Below are positions 15,025-23,415 of a DNA stretch of 64,000 bases, piece after piece; position 1 is the first letter of the stretch, and every line of letters starts with the position of its first letter. The notes under the pieces are model-generated. The model worked only from the letters and a program-made list of their open reading frames with translations. It did no database searches and was not told where the DNA came from. The DNA lies in the NCBI GenBank assembly GCA_016706685.1, contig JADJJE010000008.1:248001-312000 (forward strand), given 5' to 3'. Source of the stretch: Sandaracinaceae bacterium. Its GTDB lineage: Bacteria; Myxococcota_A; Polyangia; Polyangiales; Houyiibacteriaceae. The position numbers and the translations under genes are program-made.

Positions 15025-16959
15025 TCAGTTGCCTTCGCGCAGGCGCCGCAGCGACACCGCCGCCTGGCTCATGCCGCGCACGTGGCGGTCGTACTCGCGC
15101 GTGAGCTCGTGGATGCGCGTGGCCGCCTGCAGCGTCTGCTCGCTGCCCTTGGCCTGCGCCCGGTGGCTCTGGTGCAGGTGGTTCACCATGGTGGAGATGC
15201 TCTCGATGGCCTGGCTGATCTGGCGGCCGCCGCGCGCCTGCTCCTGCGAGCTGCGCTCCACGTGCTGCGTGATGAGGCGCATCTTCTCGGCGCTCTTCAT
15301 GATGAGCTCCGACCCGCGCGCCTGCTCGGCCGTGGCGGCCGCGATCTGCTGCACCGTCTCGGCGATGCGCCCGATGGCGTCGGTGACCTGCTTGCTGCCC
15401 TTGGCCTGCTCCACCGTGGCGCGGGCGATGGCGCGCACCATGGCGGTGCTCTTCTGCGACGACTCGAGGATCTTCTTGAGCGCGCGCTCGGCCTCGGCGG
15501 ACACCGTGACGCCGCGGTCCACCGTGTTGGCGCCGCGCTCCACGGCCACGATGGCGTTCTTGGACTCCTGCTGGATGGTCTTGATGAGCTCGGCGATCTC
15601 CTTGGTGGAGGCGCCGGCGCGCTCGGCCAGGTCCTTGATCTCGTCGGCCACCACGGCGAAGCCCTTGCCGTGCTCGCCCGACTGGGCGGCCAGGATGGCG
15701 GCGTTCAGGGCCAGCAGGTTGGTCTGCTCGGCCACGTCGTCGATGACGTTGAGGATGTTGCCGATGGCCTCGATGCGGCTGCCCAGGTTCGAGATGACCG
15801 ACACGGCCTCCGACGAGGTCTCTTTGATGCGGTTGATCTCGGTGATGATCTTGATGATGGACTCGGCGCCCTTCTCGGCGTCGATGGCCACCTCTTCGGA
15901 CAGGCGCGCCGTCTCGTTGGCGTTGCTCTGCACCTGGTCGATGGACACGTCCATCTCGTTCATGGACGAGGACGTCTCCTCGGCGGTCAGCGAGAGCGCG
16001 TCCACGTTGCGGGCGACCTCCTTGATGGAGTAGGCCATCTCCTCGATGGAGGAGACGGTCTCGCGCACGCTGGACGCGAGGTTGGCCATGTTCTCGGCCA
16101 CTTCGTCGTTGGTGGCGGTCATCTCGAGGATGCTGGACGAGCTCTCCTCCGCGCTGGAGGCCAGCGTCTCCACGTGCTGGGCGATCTCGCCGAGCGAGAT
16201 GGTCATCTCCTTCATGGAGCTGGTGGTCTGCTCGACGGCGGCCATCTGCTCGCCGAGGCCGCTCGAGAGCTCCTCCACGTTGTGCGAGATGACCTCTTCG
16301 GCGTCGCCCAGCTCGCGGATGGTCTTGGCCAGGCGCTCCTGCGCACCCGCCGCGTTCCCAGCGGCAGCGGCGGTGGCACCCATGGCGCGCTCGGTGTCCG
16401 CGCGGGCAGCAGAGGCCTCGGCGCGGGCGGCGGCGAGGTCGGCCTGGGCGGTGCGCAGCTCGTAGCGCGCGGCCTCGGCGTCGGACTGGGCGGTGCGCAG
16501 CTGGTTGCGGACGGCCTCGGTGTCGGCCTGGGCGCTGCGCACCTCGCCGCGAACGGACTCGGTGCTGGCCTGCACGTTGCGCAGCTCGTTGCGCAGCGAC
16601 TCGGTGGCGGCCTGGGCCTGCGCCAGCTCGGCCTGCGACTCGGTGGCCTTGCGCTCGTGCGCGGTCAGGGCGGCCGCGATCTGCGCGAAGTTGTCGAACA
16701 CCGGCTTCAGCTCGGCCGGCGAGCCCTTGGGGAGCTTGGGGCGCTCACCCTCGAGTAGCTGCTCAGAGGCGTCTTGGAACAGCTCCGGGTCGACGCCTGC
16801 GTCGGCCCCCTTGTGCAAGAAGATGAGCGCCACGAGGCCGCCCACGCCGGCGAGCAGCGCACCCATGATCTGGTCAGGAACGAACACGCCGCCCACGCCC
16901 GTCCCGAGGGCGAGCAGCACCGCGGGCACAAAGTTCTTGTTCTTGAAGAGGTCGTCCAT
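15025..16959 (-). CDS. Methyl-accepting chemotaxis-type signalling protein without periplasmic sensor
   Basis: 644 residues from ATG 16959. Two short hydrophobic segments near the N-terminus (FVPAVLLALGTGVGGVFV and IMGALLAGVGGLVALIFL) are followed by a coiled coil built of about seven heptad-like repeats (ESLRNELRNVQAST, EAVRNQLRTAQSDA and similar, residues about 110-210). A long methyl-accepting signalling domain follows, with the hairpin-tip signature DVAEQTNLLALNAAILAAQSGEHGKGFAVVADEIKDLAERA. That tip binds CheA/CheW. There is no ligand-binding domain, so it may sense internal or membrane cues, or act in a non-flagellar (gliding or Frz-like) system. No che genes are nearby. Confidence 0.9.
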   Translation of the reverse strand: MDDLFKNKNFVPAVLLALGTGVGGVFVPDQIMGALLAGVGGLVALIFLHKGADAGVDPELFQDASEQLLEGERPKLPKGSPAELKPVFDNFAQIAAALTAHERKATESQAELAQAQAATESLRNELRNVQASTESVRGEVRSAQADTEAVRNQLRTAQSDAEAARYELRTAQADLAAARAEASAARADTERAMGATAAAAGNAAGAQERLAKTIRELGDAEEVISHNVEELSSGLGEQMAAVEQTTSSMKEMTISLGEIAQHVETLASSAEESSSSILEMTATNDEVAENMANLASSVRETVSSIEEMAYSIKEVARNVDALSLTAEETSSSMNEMDVSIDQVQSNANETARLSEEVAIDAEKGAESIIKIITEINRIKETSSEAVSVISNLGSRIEAIGNILNVIDDVAEQTNLLALNAAILAAQSGEHGKGFAVVADEIKDLAERAGASTKEIAELIKTIQQESKNAIVAVERGANTVDRGVTVSAEAERALKKILESSQKSTAMVRAIARATVEQAKGSKQVTDAIGRIAETVQQIAAATAEQARGSELIMKSAEKMRLITQHVERSSQEQARGGRQISQAIESISTMVNHLHQSHRAQAKGSEQTLQAATRIHELTREYDRHVRGMSQAAVSLRRLREGN

Positions 16960-17064
16960 GTGCGTCGGGGGCTCCTGGGCGAGATCGCGGCCCAACGCGC
17001 AGGGTATCCGCGCATGTGGAGTGGGATCAAGTTCAGGGGCAGCCCGTGCGCCAATAGGGTGAGA

Positions 17065-17949
17065 TCAGTCGGGGTTCGCGGCCTGCCGGTGCACCTCGGC
17101 GGCCAGGAACAGCCCCACCCGCGAGCTCGGGTTGTGGCGCAGCAGCTCCGCCGTGAGCTCGGCCGCGCCGCTGGCGTCATGGGTCACCAACGCCATGGCC
17201 GCCAGCGTGGCCAGGGCCGCCTCGCGCGTGGGGCCGTGGTCCACCGCCTGCTGCGCGTGCGCCCGGGTGGCCTCCCAGTCCCCGCGGCCCAGCGCGTCCT
17301 GGGCAAACACCAGGTGCGCCACGGGTTGCACGGGATCACGCGTGAGCACCTTGTCCGCGCGGTCCAGCGCCTCGGCCAGCCGCCCCAGGCGCTGGTCGCA
17401 GTAGGCCAGCCAGGCGTGCGCCAGCAGGTCTTCGGGGGCCACCTGCACCAGGCGCAGCAGCTGCGCGCGGGCTTCGCGGTAGCGCTCTTGGGTGATCCAC
17501 AGCTCCGCCAGGTTCAGCCGGGGCTCGCGCAGGCCCGGGTCGATGCCGAGGGCCGCTTCGAAGCTCCGCTCGGCGCGGACCGAGTCGCCCACCAGCAGGT
17601 AGTACACCCCCAGGTTCCCGTGCGCCTCGGCGTAGTCTTCGTCGAGCTCCACCGCGGTGCGCAGGTGCTCGCCCGCCTCGCCCTGCCGCCCGCGCGCCAG
17701 CAGCACCAGGCCGAGGTTCAGGTGGGCCTCCGCGAAGTGCGGGTGATACTCGAGCGCCAGCCGGAAGCGTGCCTCGGCGTCGTCCAGGTGGTTGCCCGCC
17801 AGCAGCTCGGTGCCCGCGTCGTTGTGGCGCTGGGCCGCCACCGCCACTGGGGGCAGGCCGCCGGCGCAGCCTGCGCAGAGAAGGGTGAAGGCGACACGCG
17901 AGAGCGGGGGAACCCACGAGACAGGTAGGGAGGCAACTCGGATGCGCAT
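17065..17949 (-). CDS. TPR-repeat lipoprotein
   Basis: 294 residues. The signal peptide ends in FTLLCAGC (lipobox Cys about residue 28). From residue 40 on there are six or seven tetratricopeptide repeats (AGTELLAGNHLDDAEARFRLALEYHPHFAEAHLNLGLVLLARGR; AHGNLGVYYLLVGDSVRAERSFEAALGIDP), giving a scaffold for protein contacts at the membrane. It resembles PilF/Tgl-type pilotins, which are TPR lipoproteins, but no pilus genes are adjacent, so this is only a possibility. It lies 105 bp upstream of the chemotaxis-type receptor gene on the same strand. Confidence 0.8.
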   Translation of the reverse strand: MRIRVASLPVSWVPPLSRVAFTLLCAGCAGGLPPVAVAAQRHNDAGTELLAGNHLDDAEARFRLALEYHPHFAEAHLNLGLVLLARGRQGEAGEHLRTAVELDEDYAEAHGNLGVYYLLVGDSVRAERSFEAALGIDPGLREPRLNLAELWITQERYREARAQLLRLVQVAPEDLLAHAWLAYCDQRLGRLAEALDRADKVLTRDPVQPVAHLVFAQDALGRGDWEATRAHAQQAVDHGPTREAALATLAAMALVTHDASGAAELTAELLRHNPSSRVGLFLAAEVHRQAANPD

Positions 17950-18022
17950 GCCCGGTTCTCGGCGCGGCGCGGCGCGAGTTGCGTGGTGCGCGCCAGGCGT
18001 AGGCCACGAATGACCCGATCCT

Positions 18023-18517
18023 TCAGACCACGCGCGCCCGAGGCACCGCGCTCTGCGTGTGGACGAGCCCCTCAGCCGACGCGGGTGGGTTCGCAGCCAC
18101 TCGCTGGAGGGCCTCGGGGATCGCGCAGCCGGCGTCGCGGAGCTTCGCCATGCAGCGCTCGAGCGCCACCCCGAACGAGTCCACGACCACTTGCTCGTTG
18201 GGTGGCCGGAAGATCCAGTGCATCGCGGTCATGGCGCCGCGGACCACGGGTGAGCGAACCACGGTCGCCGTGAAGACGTTGTAGCGGCGGATGGAGTCGA
18301 TGGAGTCGTTCTGCCAATCGGCGAGGCGACGGCGCTCGAGCGCTCCCGGCACCGTCGTGTTCTCGCTCGTCTGGACCAGCGTGGCGAAGCGCTCACGACG
18401 TTCGTAGAGCCGGTTCACGTCGGCGATGTACGCCTCCACGTCCTCGATCCCGAAGCGGGACGGCGTGATCGTGACGAACAGGGGCCAGTACTGGGTGCTG
18501 TGCTCGAAGCGTGACAT
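18023..18517 (-). CDS. Protein of unknown function, STAS/SpoIIAA-like layout
   Basis: 164 residues from ATG 18517. The first half (YWPLFVTITPSRFGIEDVEAYIADVNRLYERRERFATLVQTSE) alternates strand and helix like SpoIIAA-type STAS domains found in many short myxobacterial proteins. The second half is helical (RRRLADWQNDSIDSIRRYNVFTATVVRS; FGVALERCMAKLRDAG). No catalytic motif is seen. It is a single gene with promoter-sized gaps on both sides. The family call is tentative. Confidence 0.5.
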   Translation of the reverse strand: MSRFEHSTQYWPLFVTITPSRFGIEDVEAYIADVNRLYERRERFATLVQTSENTTVPGALERRRLADWQNDSIDSIRRYNVFTATVVRSPVVRGAMTAMHWIFRPPNEQVVVDSFGVALERCMAKLRDAGCAIPEALQRVAANPPASAEGLVHTQSAVPRARVV

Positions 18518-18614
18518 CGTGGTTGGTGGTGATCGGACCGACTCGGGCGCTGAGATGTCGAGTGTACGCAGCCTGCCAAGGAGGGTCCATACGATGGCGT
18601 TTCGACCCGCGCGC

Positions 18615-19199
18615 TCAGCCCCCGCCTGGAAGCACGTCCAGCATGCCGCGAGGGACGCGCTCGCCCGACAGCGCCAAGCGCTCGCCGCCCACGAAGTCGA
18701 TCACCAACAGCAGCCGGCCGCTCGGGTCCCCCAGCAGCACGTAGTCGGCTTGTGCCGTGTACGGCGGGAGCGACTCGCCGTCCGCGTGCACGCTCGCGCG
18801 GCCACGTTTCCGCAAGCGCAGGCGCGAGCCGTCCACGCTCAGCTCGTCCGGGACGCGCCCCGCCGACACCTTGGCGCCCGGGCTCAGGGTGGCCAGGTCC
18901 TCGCCCTCGCGGTCCAGCTGCGCCACATAGGCCGCGCGCTTGGCGCCCGGTGTGGCGAACAGGCGCAGCACGTCGGCGCCGTCGTCCAGGCAGATGCAGC
19001 CCGCCAGCCAGAGCTCCGTGTCGGCGTAGAGGATCACGTCCGACACGTGGAGGCCCGGCCGCCGGGGCGCCTTCTGCTCCGGCCCTCCCTTGGGGCCCGG
19101 CTCTCGGGTGCGCGCGGGGGCCTTGGGCTGCCGGCGGCGGCGGTACGCCCAGAGCGCCACGCCCGCCGCGCTGACGGCCAGGCCCAGCTCGATGATCAC
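18615..19199 (-). CDS. Membrane-anchored protein of unknown function
   Basis: 194 residues starting with GTG at 19199, which overlaps the thiE stop (GTGA). One N-terminal membrane helix (IIELGLAVSAAGVALWAYRRRR) is followed by a Pro/Arg-rich linker (25-50) and a soluble beta-rich domain (VSDVILYADTELWLAGCICLDDGADVLRLFATPGAKRAAYVAQL). The positive charges after the helix put the domain in the cytoplasm. The coupling to thiE is probably only transcriptional. I do not recognise the family. Confidence 0.6.
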   Translation of the reverse strand: MIIELGLAVSAAGVALWAYRRRRQPKAPARTREPGPKGGPEQKAPRRPGLHVSDVILYADTELWLAGCICLDDGADVLRLFATPGAKRAAYVAQLDREGEDLATLSPGAKVSAGRVPDELSVDGSRLRLRKRGRASVHADGESLPPYTAQADYVLLGDPSGRLLLVIDFVGGERLALSGERVPRGMLDVLPGGG

Positions 19200-19810
19200 G
19201 GCCTGACCCCCGGCATGAACGCGCGGGCGCTCGCGGTGACGTCAGCGGCCGCCGAGACCGCCGAGATGGCCGCCACCCACGTGGCGCCAGCGTCGTATGC
19301 CAGCACCGCGCGCTCGGCCGTGAGGCCACCGATGGCCACCACCGGCACGCGCACCGTCCGGCACACCTCGGCCAGCGTGGCCAGGCCCACTGTGGGGTCT
19401 GGGCGCTCTTTGGTCTGCGTGTCGAACACGGGCCCGAAGCCGATCAGGTCGGCGCCCTCGCGCTCCGCGGCCAGCGCTTGCGGCAGGTCGTGCGTGCTCA
19501 CGCCGAGCTGGCGCGCCCCCAGCAAGCGTCGCGCGTCGGCGATGCTGAGATCGTCCTGGCCCAGGTGCAGGCCGTCGGCGTCCACCAGCAACGCCAGGTC
19601 CGCGCGGTCGTTCATGACGAAGGGCACCCGCGCCGCCCGGGTCAGCTCCCGCAGGGCCCGCGCTAGCTCCACGCGGTCGCGGTCGGTCCCCGTCTTCATG
19701 CGCAGCTGCAGCATGGCCGCGCCACCGCTCAGCACCTGCTGGGCGACGTCCACGGGGGAGCGTCCACCGCAGTGGGCCGGGTCGATGATGGCGTAGAAGC
19801 CGCCCTCCAC
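19196..19810 (-). CDS. thiE: Thiamine-phosphate synthase
   Basis: 204 residues, the normal length for ThiE. TIM-barrel landmarks are FYAIIDP (strand 1), AAMLQLRMK (usually QLREK), FVMNDRADLALLVDADGLHLGQDDL (Mg2+ and pyrophosphate binding), LIGFGPVFDTQTKERPD and VPVVAIGGLTAERA. ThiE joins the pyrimidine pyrophosphate and thiazole phosphate to make thiamine phosphate. In QLRMK the usual Glu is Met, which is mildly unusual. It is 3 bp from the Fic-fold gene and overlaps the membrane protein gene downstream, so the three probably form one transcript. Confidence 0.92.
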   Translation of the reverse strand: MEGGFYAIIDPAHCGGRSPVDVAQQVLSGGAAMLQLRMKTGTDRDRVELARALRELTRAARVPFVMNDRADLALLVDADGLHLGQDDLSIADARRLLGARQLGVSTHDLPQALAAEREGADLIGFGPVFDTQTKERPDPTVGLATLAEVCRTVRVPVVAIGGLTAERAVLAYDAGATWVAAISAVSAAADVTASARAFMPGVRP

Positions 19811-19813
19811 GGG

Positions 19814-20572
19814 CTACTCCGAGAGCCGCTCGTAGAAGGAGATGGTGCTCTCCACGCTGGCCACCAGCGCCTCGCTCACCAGCGCGGCCGTGCGGTCTTC
19901 ACCCTGCTTGAGGGCTTCGTAGTACCGCTGCCGCTCGGTGGCGTGGATGATCACGGGCGGGTACCCGACATCCATCAGCATCACGTTCAGGATCAAACGC
20001 GCCACCTTCCCGCTGTGCTTGGGGAAGGGGTAGGTCTGCAAGAGCGAGTAGTGCGTCTTGGCGGCCAGGCGCACGATGTGCGTGCTGCGCTTGGTGTCCG
20101 CGTCGTTCACCCACTGGACCAGCGCCTTCATCTGCCCGGGGATCTTGTCGGGCGTGGCGATGTCGTGGAAGTACAGCCGGTGGAGCGGCATGTCCTTGCG
20201 GTACTTGGGCGGCGCCTTGCCCTCGATCTCCTCGGGCGCGAGCTGCGCGAAGAGGCCCTTGATGAGGTCCAGATCGACGGTGAGCTTCTTCTTCTGCGCC
20301 AGCTGACGGATGGTCTGGATGGCGGCGCGGTGGTGGCGGATCTCGTCGTACACGGGGATCAGCGACGAGTCGCTCATGACCTGGTCGAGGATCGCGGACT
20401 TGAGCTCGTCCTGGGTGTACACGACGCCCTCGAGGGCGCTGTCGTGGTAGATCCAGAGCATGTCGAGGTTGCGCTCGAAGTCGCTGTTGATGCTCTCGGG
20501 GGCGGCCTTACGGAGCTCCTCGAGGTACGCGACTCGCTCTTCCAGGCTCGTTCCCTGCAGGGTCTGGACCAA
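19814..20572 (-). CDS. Fic-fold protein with degenerate catalytic motif
   Basis: 252 residues, all alpha. An N-terminal HDSALEGVVYT resembles the inhibitory-helix motif of Fic proteins (S/T-x3-E-G/N). The Fic core (about 105-215) contains AALVQWVNDA-like and HIVRLAAKTHYSLLQTYPFPKHSGKVARLILNVML. Active Fic enzymes have H-P-F-x-D/E-G-N-G-R-x2-R at this point; here it is Y-P-F-P-K-H-S-G-K-V-A-R, so the catalytic His and the GNGR phosphate loop are lost. AMPylation activity is therefore doubtful, while the fold and the regulatory motif are kept. It precedes thiE by 3 bp. Confidence 0.75.
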   Translation of the reverse strand: MVQTLQGTSLEERVAYLEELRKAAPESINSDFERNLDMLWIYHDSALEGVVYTQDELKSAILDQVMSDSSLIPVYDEIRHHRAAIQTIRQLAQKKKLTVDLDLIKGLFAQLAPEEIEGKAPPKYRKDMPLHRLYFHDIATPDKIPGQMKALVQWVNDADTKRSTHIVRLAAKTHYSLLQTYPFPKHSGKVARLILNVMLMDVGYPPVIIHATERQRYYEALKQGEDRTAALVSEALVASVESTISFYERLSE

Positions 20573-20685
20573 GGTGTAATCTCTCCAATGCGAGCGGACG
20601 TGCCACGCGGGAGGCGCATCCTACTCGCTCCGGCCATTTGGGTCAACGAGCACCGGCACACTGGCCTCAACCATCCGAGATTGAA

Positions 20686-21225
20686 TCAGCTTTCGGGGAT
20701 GAGCTCGCGGAGCGTGGCGCGCAGGGAGGCCGCGTTGGGCACACCCGTGCCTACATGTCGGACTACACCCTGGGTGTCCAGCACCACCAGCGTGGGGAGC
20801 ACCGTCACGCCGTAGCGCAGCTTCACCTCGCCGGTGAGGTCTTGCAGGGTGGGGAAGGTGGCCCCGAGGTCCGCGTGCACCTGCTGGAGGCGCCGTGGGC
20901 CCAGCTGCTCCACGTTGACGCCCAGGAAGGTCACCGGCTGGTCCGCGAGCTCGGCTTCGAGCGCGTTCAGGATCGGGATGCTGCGGCGGCAGGGCTCGCA
21001 CCAGCTGGCCCAGAAGTCGAGCACGACCACGCGGCCACGCAGGCCCGTGAGGGACACGCGGTCGCCCTCGCGTGCGCCCTCTCCTGCGGCGATGGGCAGG
21101 TCCAGTGCAGGCGCCTCGTTGCCGGTGAGGCTGGAGCCGAAGAGCCCGCGGCCCAGCATGCCCAGCAGCGCCATGGCCAGGATGCCGGCCAGCCAGGGGG
21201 CCATCTTGCGGAGGTCGTCGTTCAT
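20686..21225 (-). CDS. TlpA/ResA-like membrane-anchored thioredoxin
   Basis: 179 residues from ATG 21225, which overlaps the stop of the histidine kinase gene (ATGA). One N-terminal membrane anchor (MAPWLAGILAMALLGMLGRGLF) is followed by a thioredoxin fold with VVVLDFWASWCEPCRRSIPILNAL (active site WCEPC) and the cis-Pro loop GVTVLPTLVVLD. Such proteins reduce or transfer disulfides on the outer side of the cytoplasmic membrane, for example during cytochrome c maturation. It closes the run DUF4390 - kinase - thioredoxin. Confidence 0.88.
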   Translation of the reverse strand: MNDDLRKMAPWLAGILAMALLGMLGRGLFGSSLTGNEAPALDLPIAAGEGAREGDRVSLTGLRGRVVVLDFWASWCEPCRRSIPILNALEAELADQPVTFLGVNVEQLGPRRLQQVHADLGATFPTLQDLTGEVKLRYGVTVLPTLVVLDTQGVVRHVGTGVPNAASLRATLRELIPES

Positions 21226-22796
21226 CGGGCTCCCTCGGCTATAGCGCGTTCTCGCGGCAGCGTGATGACGAAGCACGTGCCGCGGCCGCTGCCGGGCTGG
21301 TCGGGCGCGCGGCAGACGATGCGGCCCTGGTGCTCGAGGATGACCTTCTTGACGATGGCGAGGCCGAGGCCGGTGCCCGTGGACTTGGTGGTGACGTAGG
21401 GGTCGAAGACGCGCTCGCGCTCGCTCGCCGGGATGCCGGGGCCGTCGTCGCAGACGGCCAGCTCCACGCTGTCGGGGCTCGGCCGGAGCGTGATGGTGAT
21501 GTGACCACGCCCCGTGCGCGCCTCCCCTGCGATGGCCTCCATGGCGTTGCGCACCAGGTTGTCCACGCAGCGCTTGAGCATCATGGCGTCCACTAGGCCC
21601 ATCACTGGGGTGCTCGGCAGCTCGAGGCGCAGCGTGACCGGGGGGTCGCCCTGCACCTCGCCGTAGACGTCGTGTGCGATGCTGGCGAGCCCGCGCTCGA
21701 GGTCGCGCAGCAGCTCGGCCAGGTCGGCCTCGGCCAGGTCCGCCGTGGGCAGCCGCGCGAAGCTCGAGAACTCGCCCACCAGGCGGCGGAGCGTGGCCAC
21801 CTCTTCTTCGATGATGGCGCGGGCGTCGTTCAGCATGGCGGCGAAGCGCGCGTCATCGCCGCGGTAGGCCTGGGCCACCTCTTGGGCGGCCAGCTGGATG
21901 GGCGTGAGCGGGTTCTTGATCTCGTGCGCCAGCCGCCGCGCGAACTCCTGCCAGGCCGAGATACGCGAGAGGTAGTCGATGCGCTCGCGCGACTCGCGCA
22001 GGTCGCTGACCATGCGGTTGAACGCGCGCGTCAGCTCGCCGATCTCGTCGGTGTCGTCGTCCGGCACGGTCACCGCGAGGTCGCCCTGACCCACGCGCAC
22101 GGTGGCGTCCGCCAGCGCCAGCACGCGCTTCGACACGCGCCGCGCCAGCACGATGGACACCGTCAGCGCCAGCGCGATGACGAACCCGAGGTAGCCCACC
22201 AGCACCCAGACGTAGACGTCGGAGACGTAGTCGGTCTGCTGCAAGAGCCGGGAGTAGAGCTCGGTGACCTCGCCCGCGCGCTGCAGGTCGGTGAACACGC
22301 CGAGCGGGCTGGTGACCACCACCTCCACGTCCACCGGGGGGTCCAGCATGCCCAGGTGGCGAACGCGCTCGAGGGTGCGCACCTGCTCGGGATCGAGGCG
22401 CCCGTCGTCGTGGGCCTCCGCCAGCACCGTCTGGGGCACGTCCAGCCGCAGCTCCGCGTCGGCGGCCAGGATGCGCACGACGCCCACGTGCGGGTAGCTC
22501 TCGAGGGTGGACGCCACATAGGCGTCGAGCGCCGGGCGGTCCCCTGCGCGGAGGGCGTCGTGCAGGCGCCAGTGCTGAGCGATGGCGTCCGCCGTGCGGT
22601 CGGCGGCCTGGCGCAGCGCCACGATGTGGTCACCGTGCGATTCCACGGCGGCGGCCAGCTGCTCTTGCACCTCGGGGTTCACGCCGCGCGCGTAGGCGTC
22701 GCGTAGCGCCGCCCTGCCGAAGAAGGCGGCCGCCGCGAGCGGCACCAGGGCCGCCACCAAGAGGGCCACGAGCAGGCGTCGCTCGAGGCGGGTCAC
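21222..22796 (-). CDS. Sensor histidine kinase, NtrY-like
   Basis: 524 residues. A membrane helix near residue 10-28, a periplasmic sensing region (about 30-185), a second helix (YVWVLVGYLGFVIALALTVSIVLA), then HAMP (VLALADATVRVGQGDLAVTVP). The HisKA H-box is EFARRLAHEIKNPLTPIQLAAQEV (His about residue 290). HATPase boxes follow: CVDNLVRNAMEAI (N), VCDDGPGIP (G1), YVTTKSTGTGLGLAIVKKV (F/G2). The FARRLAHEIKNPLTPIQL sequence is typical of NtrY. Its start overlaps the DUF4390 gene, a pairing also found in proteobacterial NtrY loci. The response regulator is not adjacent. Confidence 0.92.
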   Translation of the reverse strand: MTRLERRLLVALLVAALVPLAAAAFFGRAALRDAYARGVNPEVQEQLAAAVESHGDHIVALRQAADRTADAIAQHWRLHDALRAGDRPALDAYVASTLESYPHVGVVRILAADAELRLDVPQTVLAEAHDDGRLDPEQVRTLERVRHLGMLDPPVDVEVVVTSPLGVFTDLQRAGEVTELYSRLLQQTDYVSDVYVWVLVGYLGFVIALALTVSIVLARRVSKRVLALADATVRVGQGDLAVTVPDDDTDEIGELTRAFNRMVSDLRESRERIDYLSRISAWQEFARRLAHEIKNPLTPIQLAAQEVAQAYRGDDARFAAMLNDARAIIEEEVATLRRLVGEFSSFARLPTADLAEADLAELLRDLERGLASIAHDVYGEVQGDPPVTLRLELPSTPVMGLVDAMMLKRCVDNLVRNAMEAIAGEARTGRGHITITLRPSPDSVELAVCDDGPGIPASERERVFDPYVTTKSTGTGLGLAIVKKVILEHQGRIVCRAPDQPGSGRGTCFVITLPRERAIAEGAR

Positions 22797-23389
22797 TGCG
22801 CAGTGACCTCCTGCGAGCGGAAGTCCACGGCGCGCTCGGCCGCACAGATCTCACGGCGCACGATGTTGACCACGATCGGGCCGATGGGGCCGTCGGAGGA
22901 GCTGGGACGCAGCAGCTGTGTGCAGCGTGAGGCGCTGATGGGGTTGAACTCGGCACGCACCGCGAAGTACACCTGCCGGCCCCGGCGCGAGCGCCAGTCT
23001 TCGGCGCGGCCCACCGCGAGGTCCCGTGCCACCAGGCAGCGCTGCAGCACCGCGTCGATGCTGGCGTGCCGCTCGGTGCGCCGGCCGATGCGCACGATGT
23101 ACGACTCCTCCCAGAGGTCGAAGGTGGCCGCGCACGTGACCGTGGTGGTGGCGAACGGCCGCGAGCCGCCGGCTTCGTAGGCCTGCACCGTCATGATCAG
23201 GCGCTTCTGCAGGCCGCTGTCGAGGGCGCGACGGGCGCGGCTGTCCACCAGGTCGCTGACGGAGACGCTGACGCGCGGCACGCCCTGCTGCCACTCTATG
23301 CCGATGCGCCGGGTGGCCAGCCGCTGCGCGGCGACGCTCGTGGCCAACAACAGGGCGACCGCCGCAACGACCAGCGCCGCGCGGTTCAC
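22793..23389 (-). CDS. DUF4390 domain protein
   Basis: 198 residues from GTG 23389. A signal anchor (LVVAAVALLLATSVAAQ) leads into a beta-rich domain with VSVSVSDLVDSRARRALDSGLQKRLIMTVQAY and ATFDLWEESYIVRI, the usual DUF4390 pattern. It overlaps the NtrY-like kinase by 4 bp. DUF4390 proteins are commonly encoded just before NtrY kinases, so it is likely a periplasmic accessory to that sensor. Its molecular role is not established. Confidence 0.78.
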   Translation of the reverse strand: MNRAALVVAAVALLLATSVAAQRLATRRIGIEWQQGVPRVSVSVSDLVDSRARRALDSGLQKRLIMTVQAYEAGGSRPFATTTVTCAATFDLWEESYIVRIGRRTERHASIDAVLQRCLVARDLAVGRAEDWRSRRGRQVYFAVRAEFNPISASRCTQLLRPSSSDGPIGPIVVNIVRREICAAERAVDFRSQEVTAQ

Positions 23390-23415
23390 CCGTGGCTCAC
23401 TTCGCGCCCGGCGGT

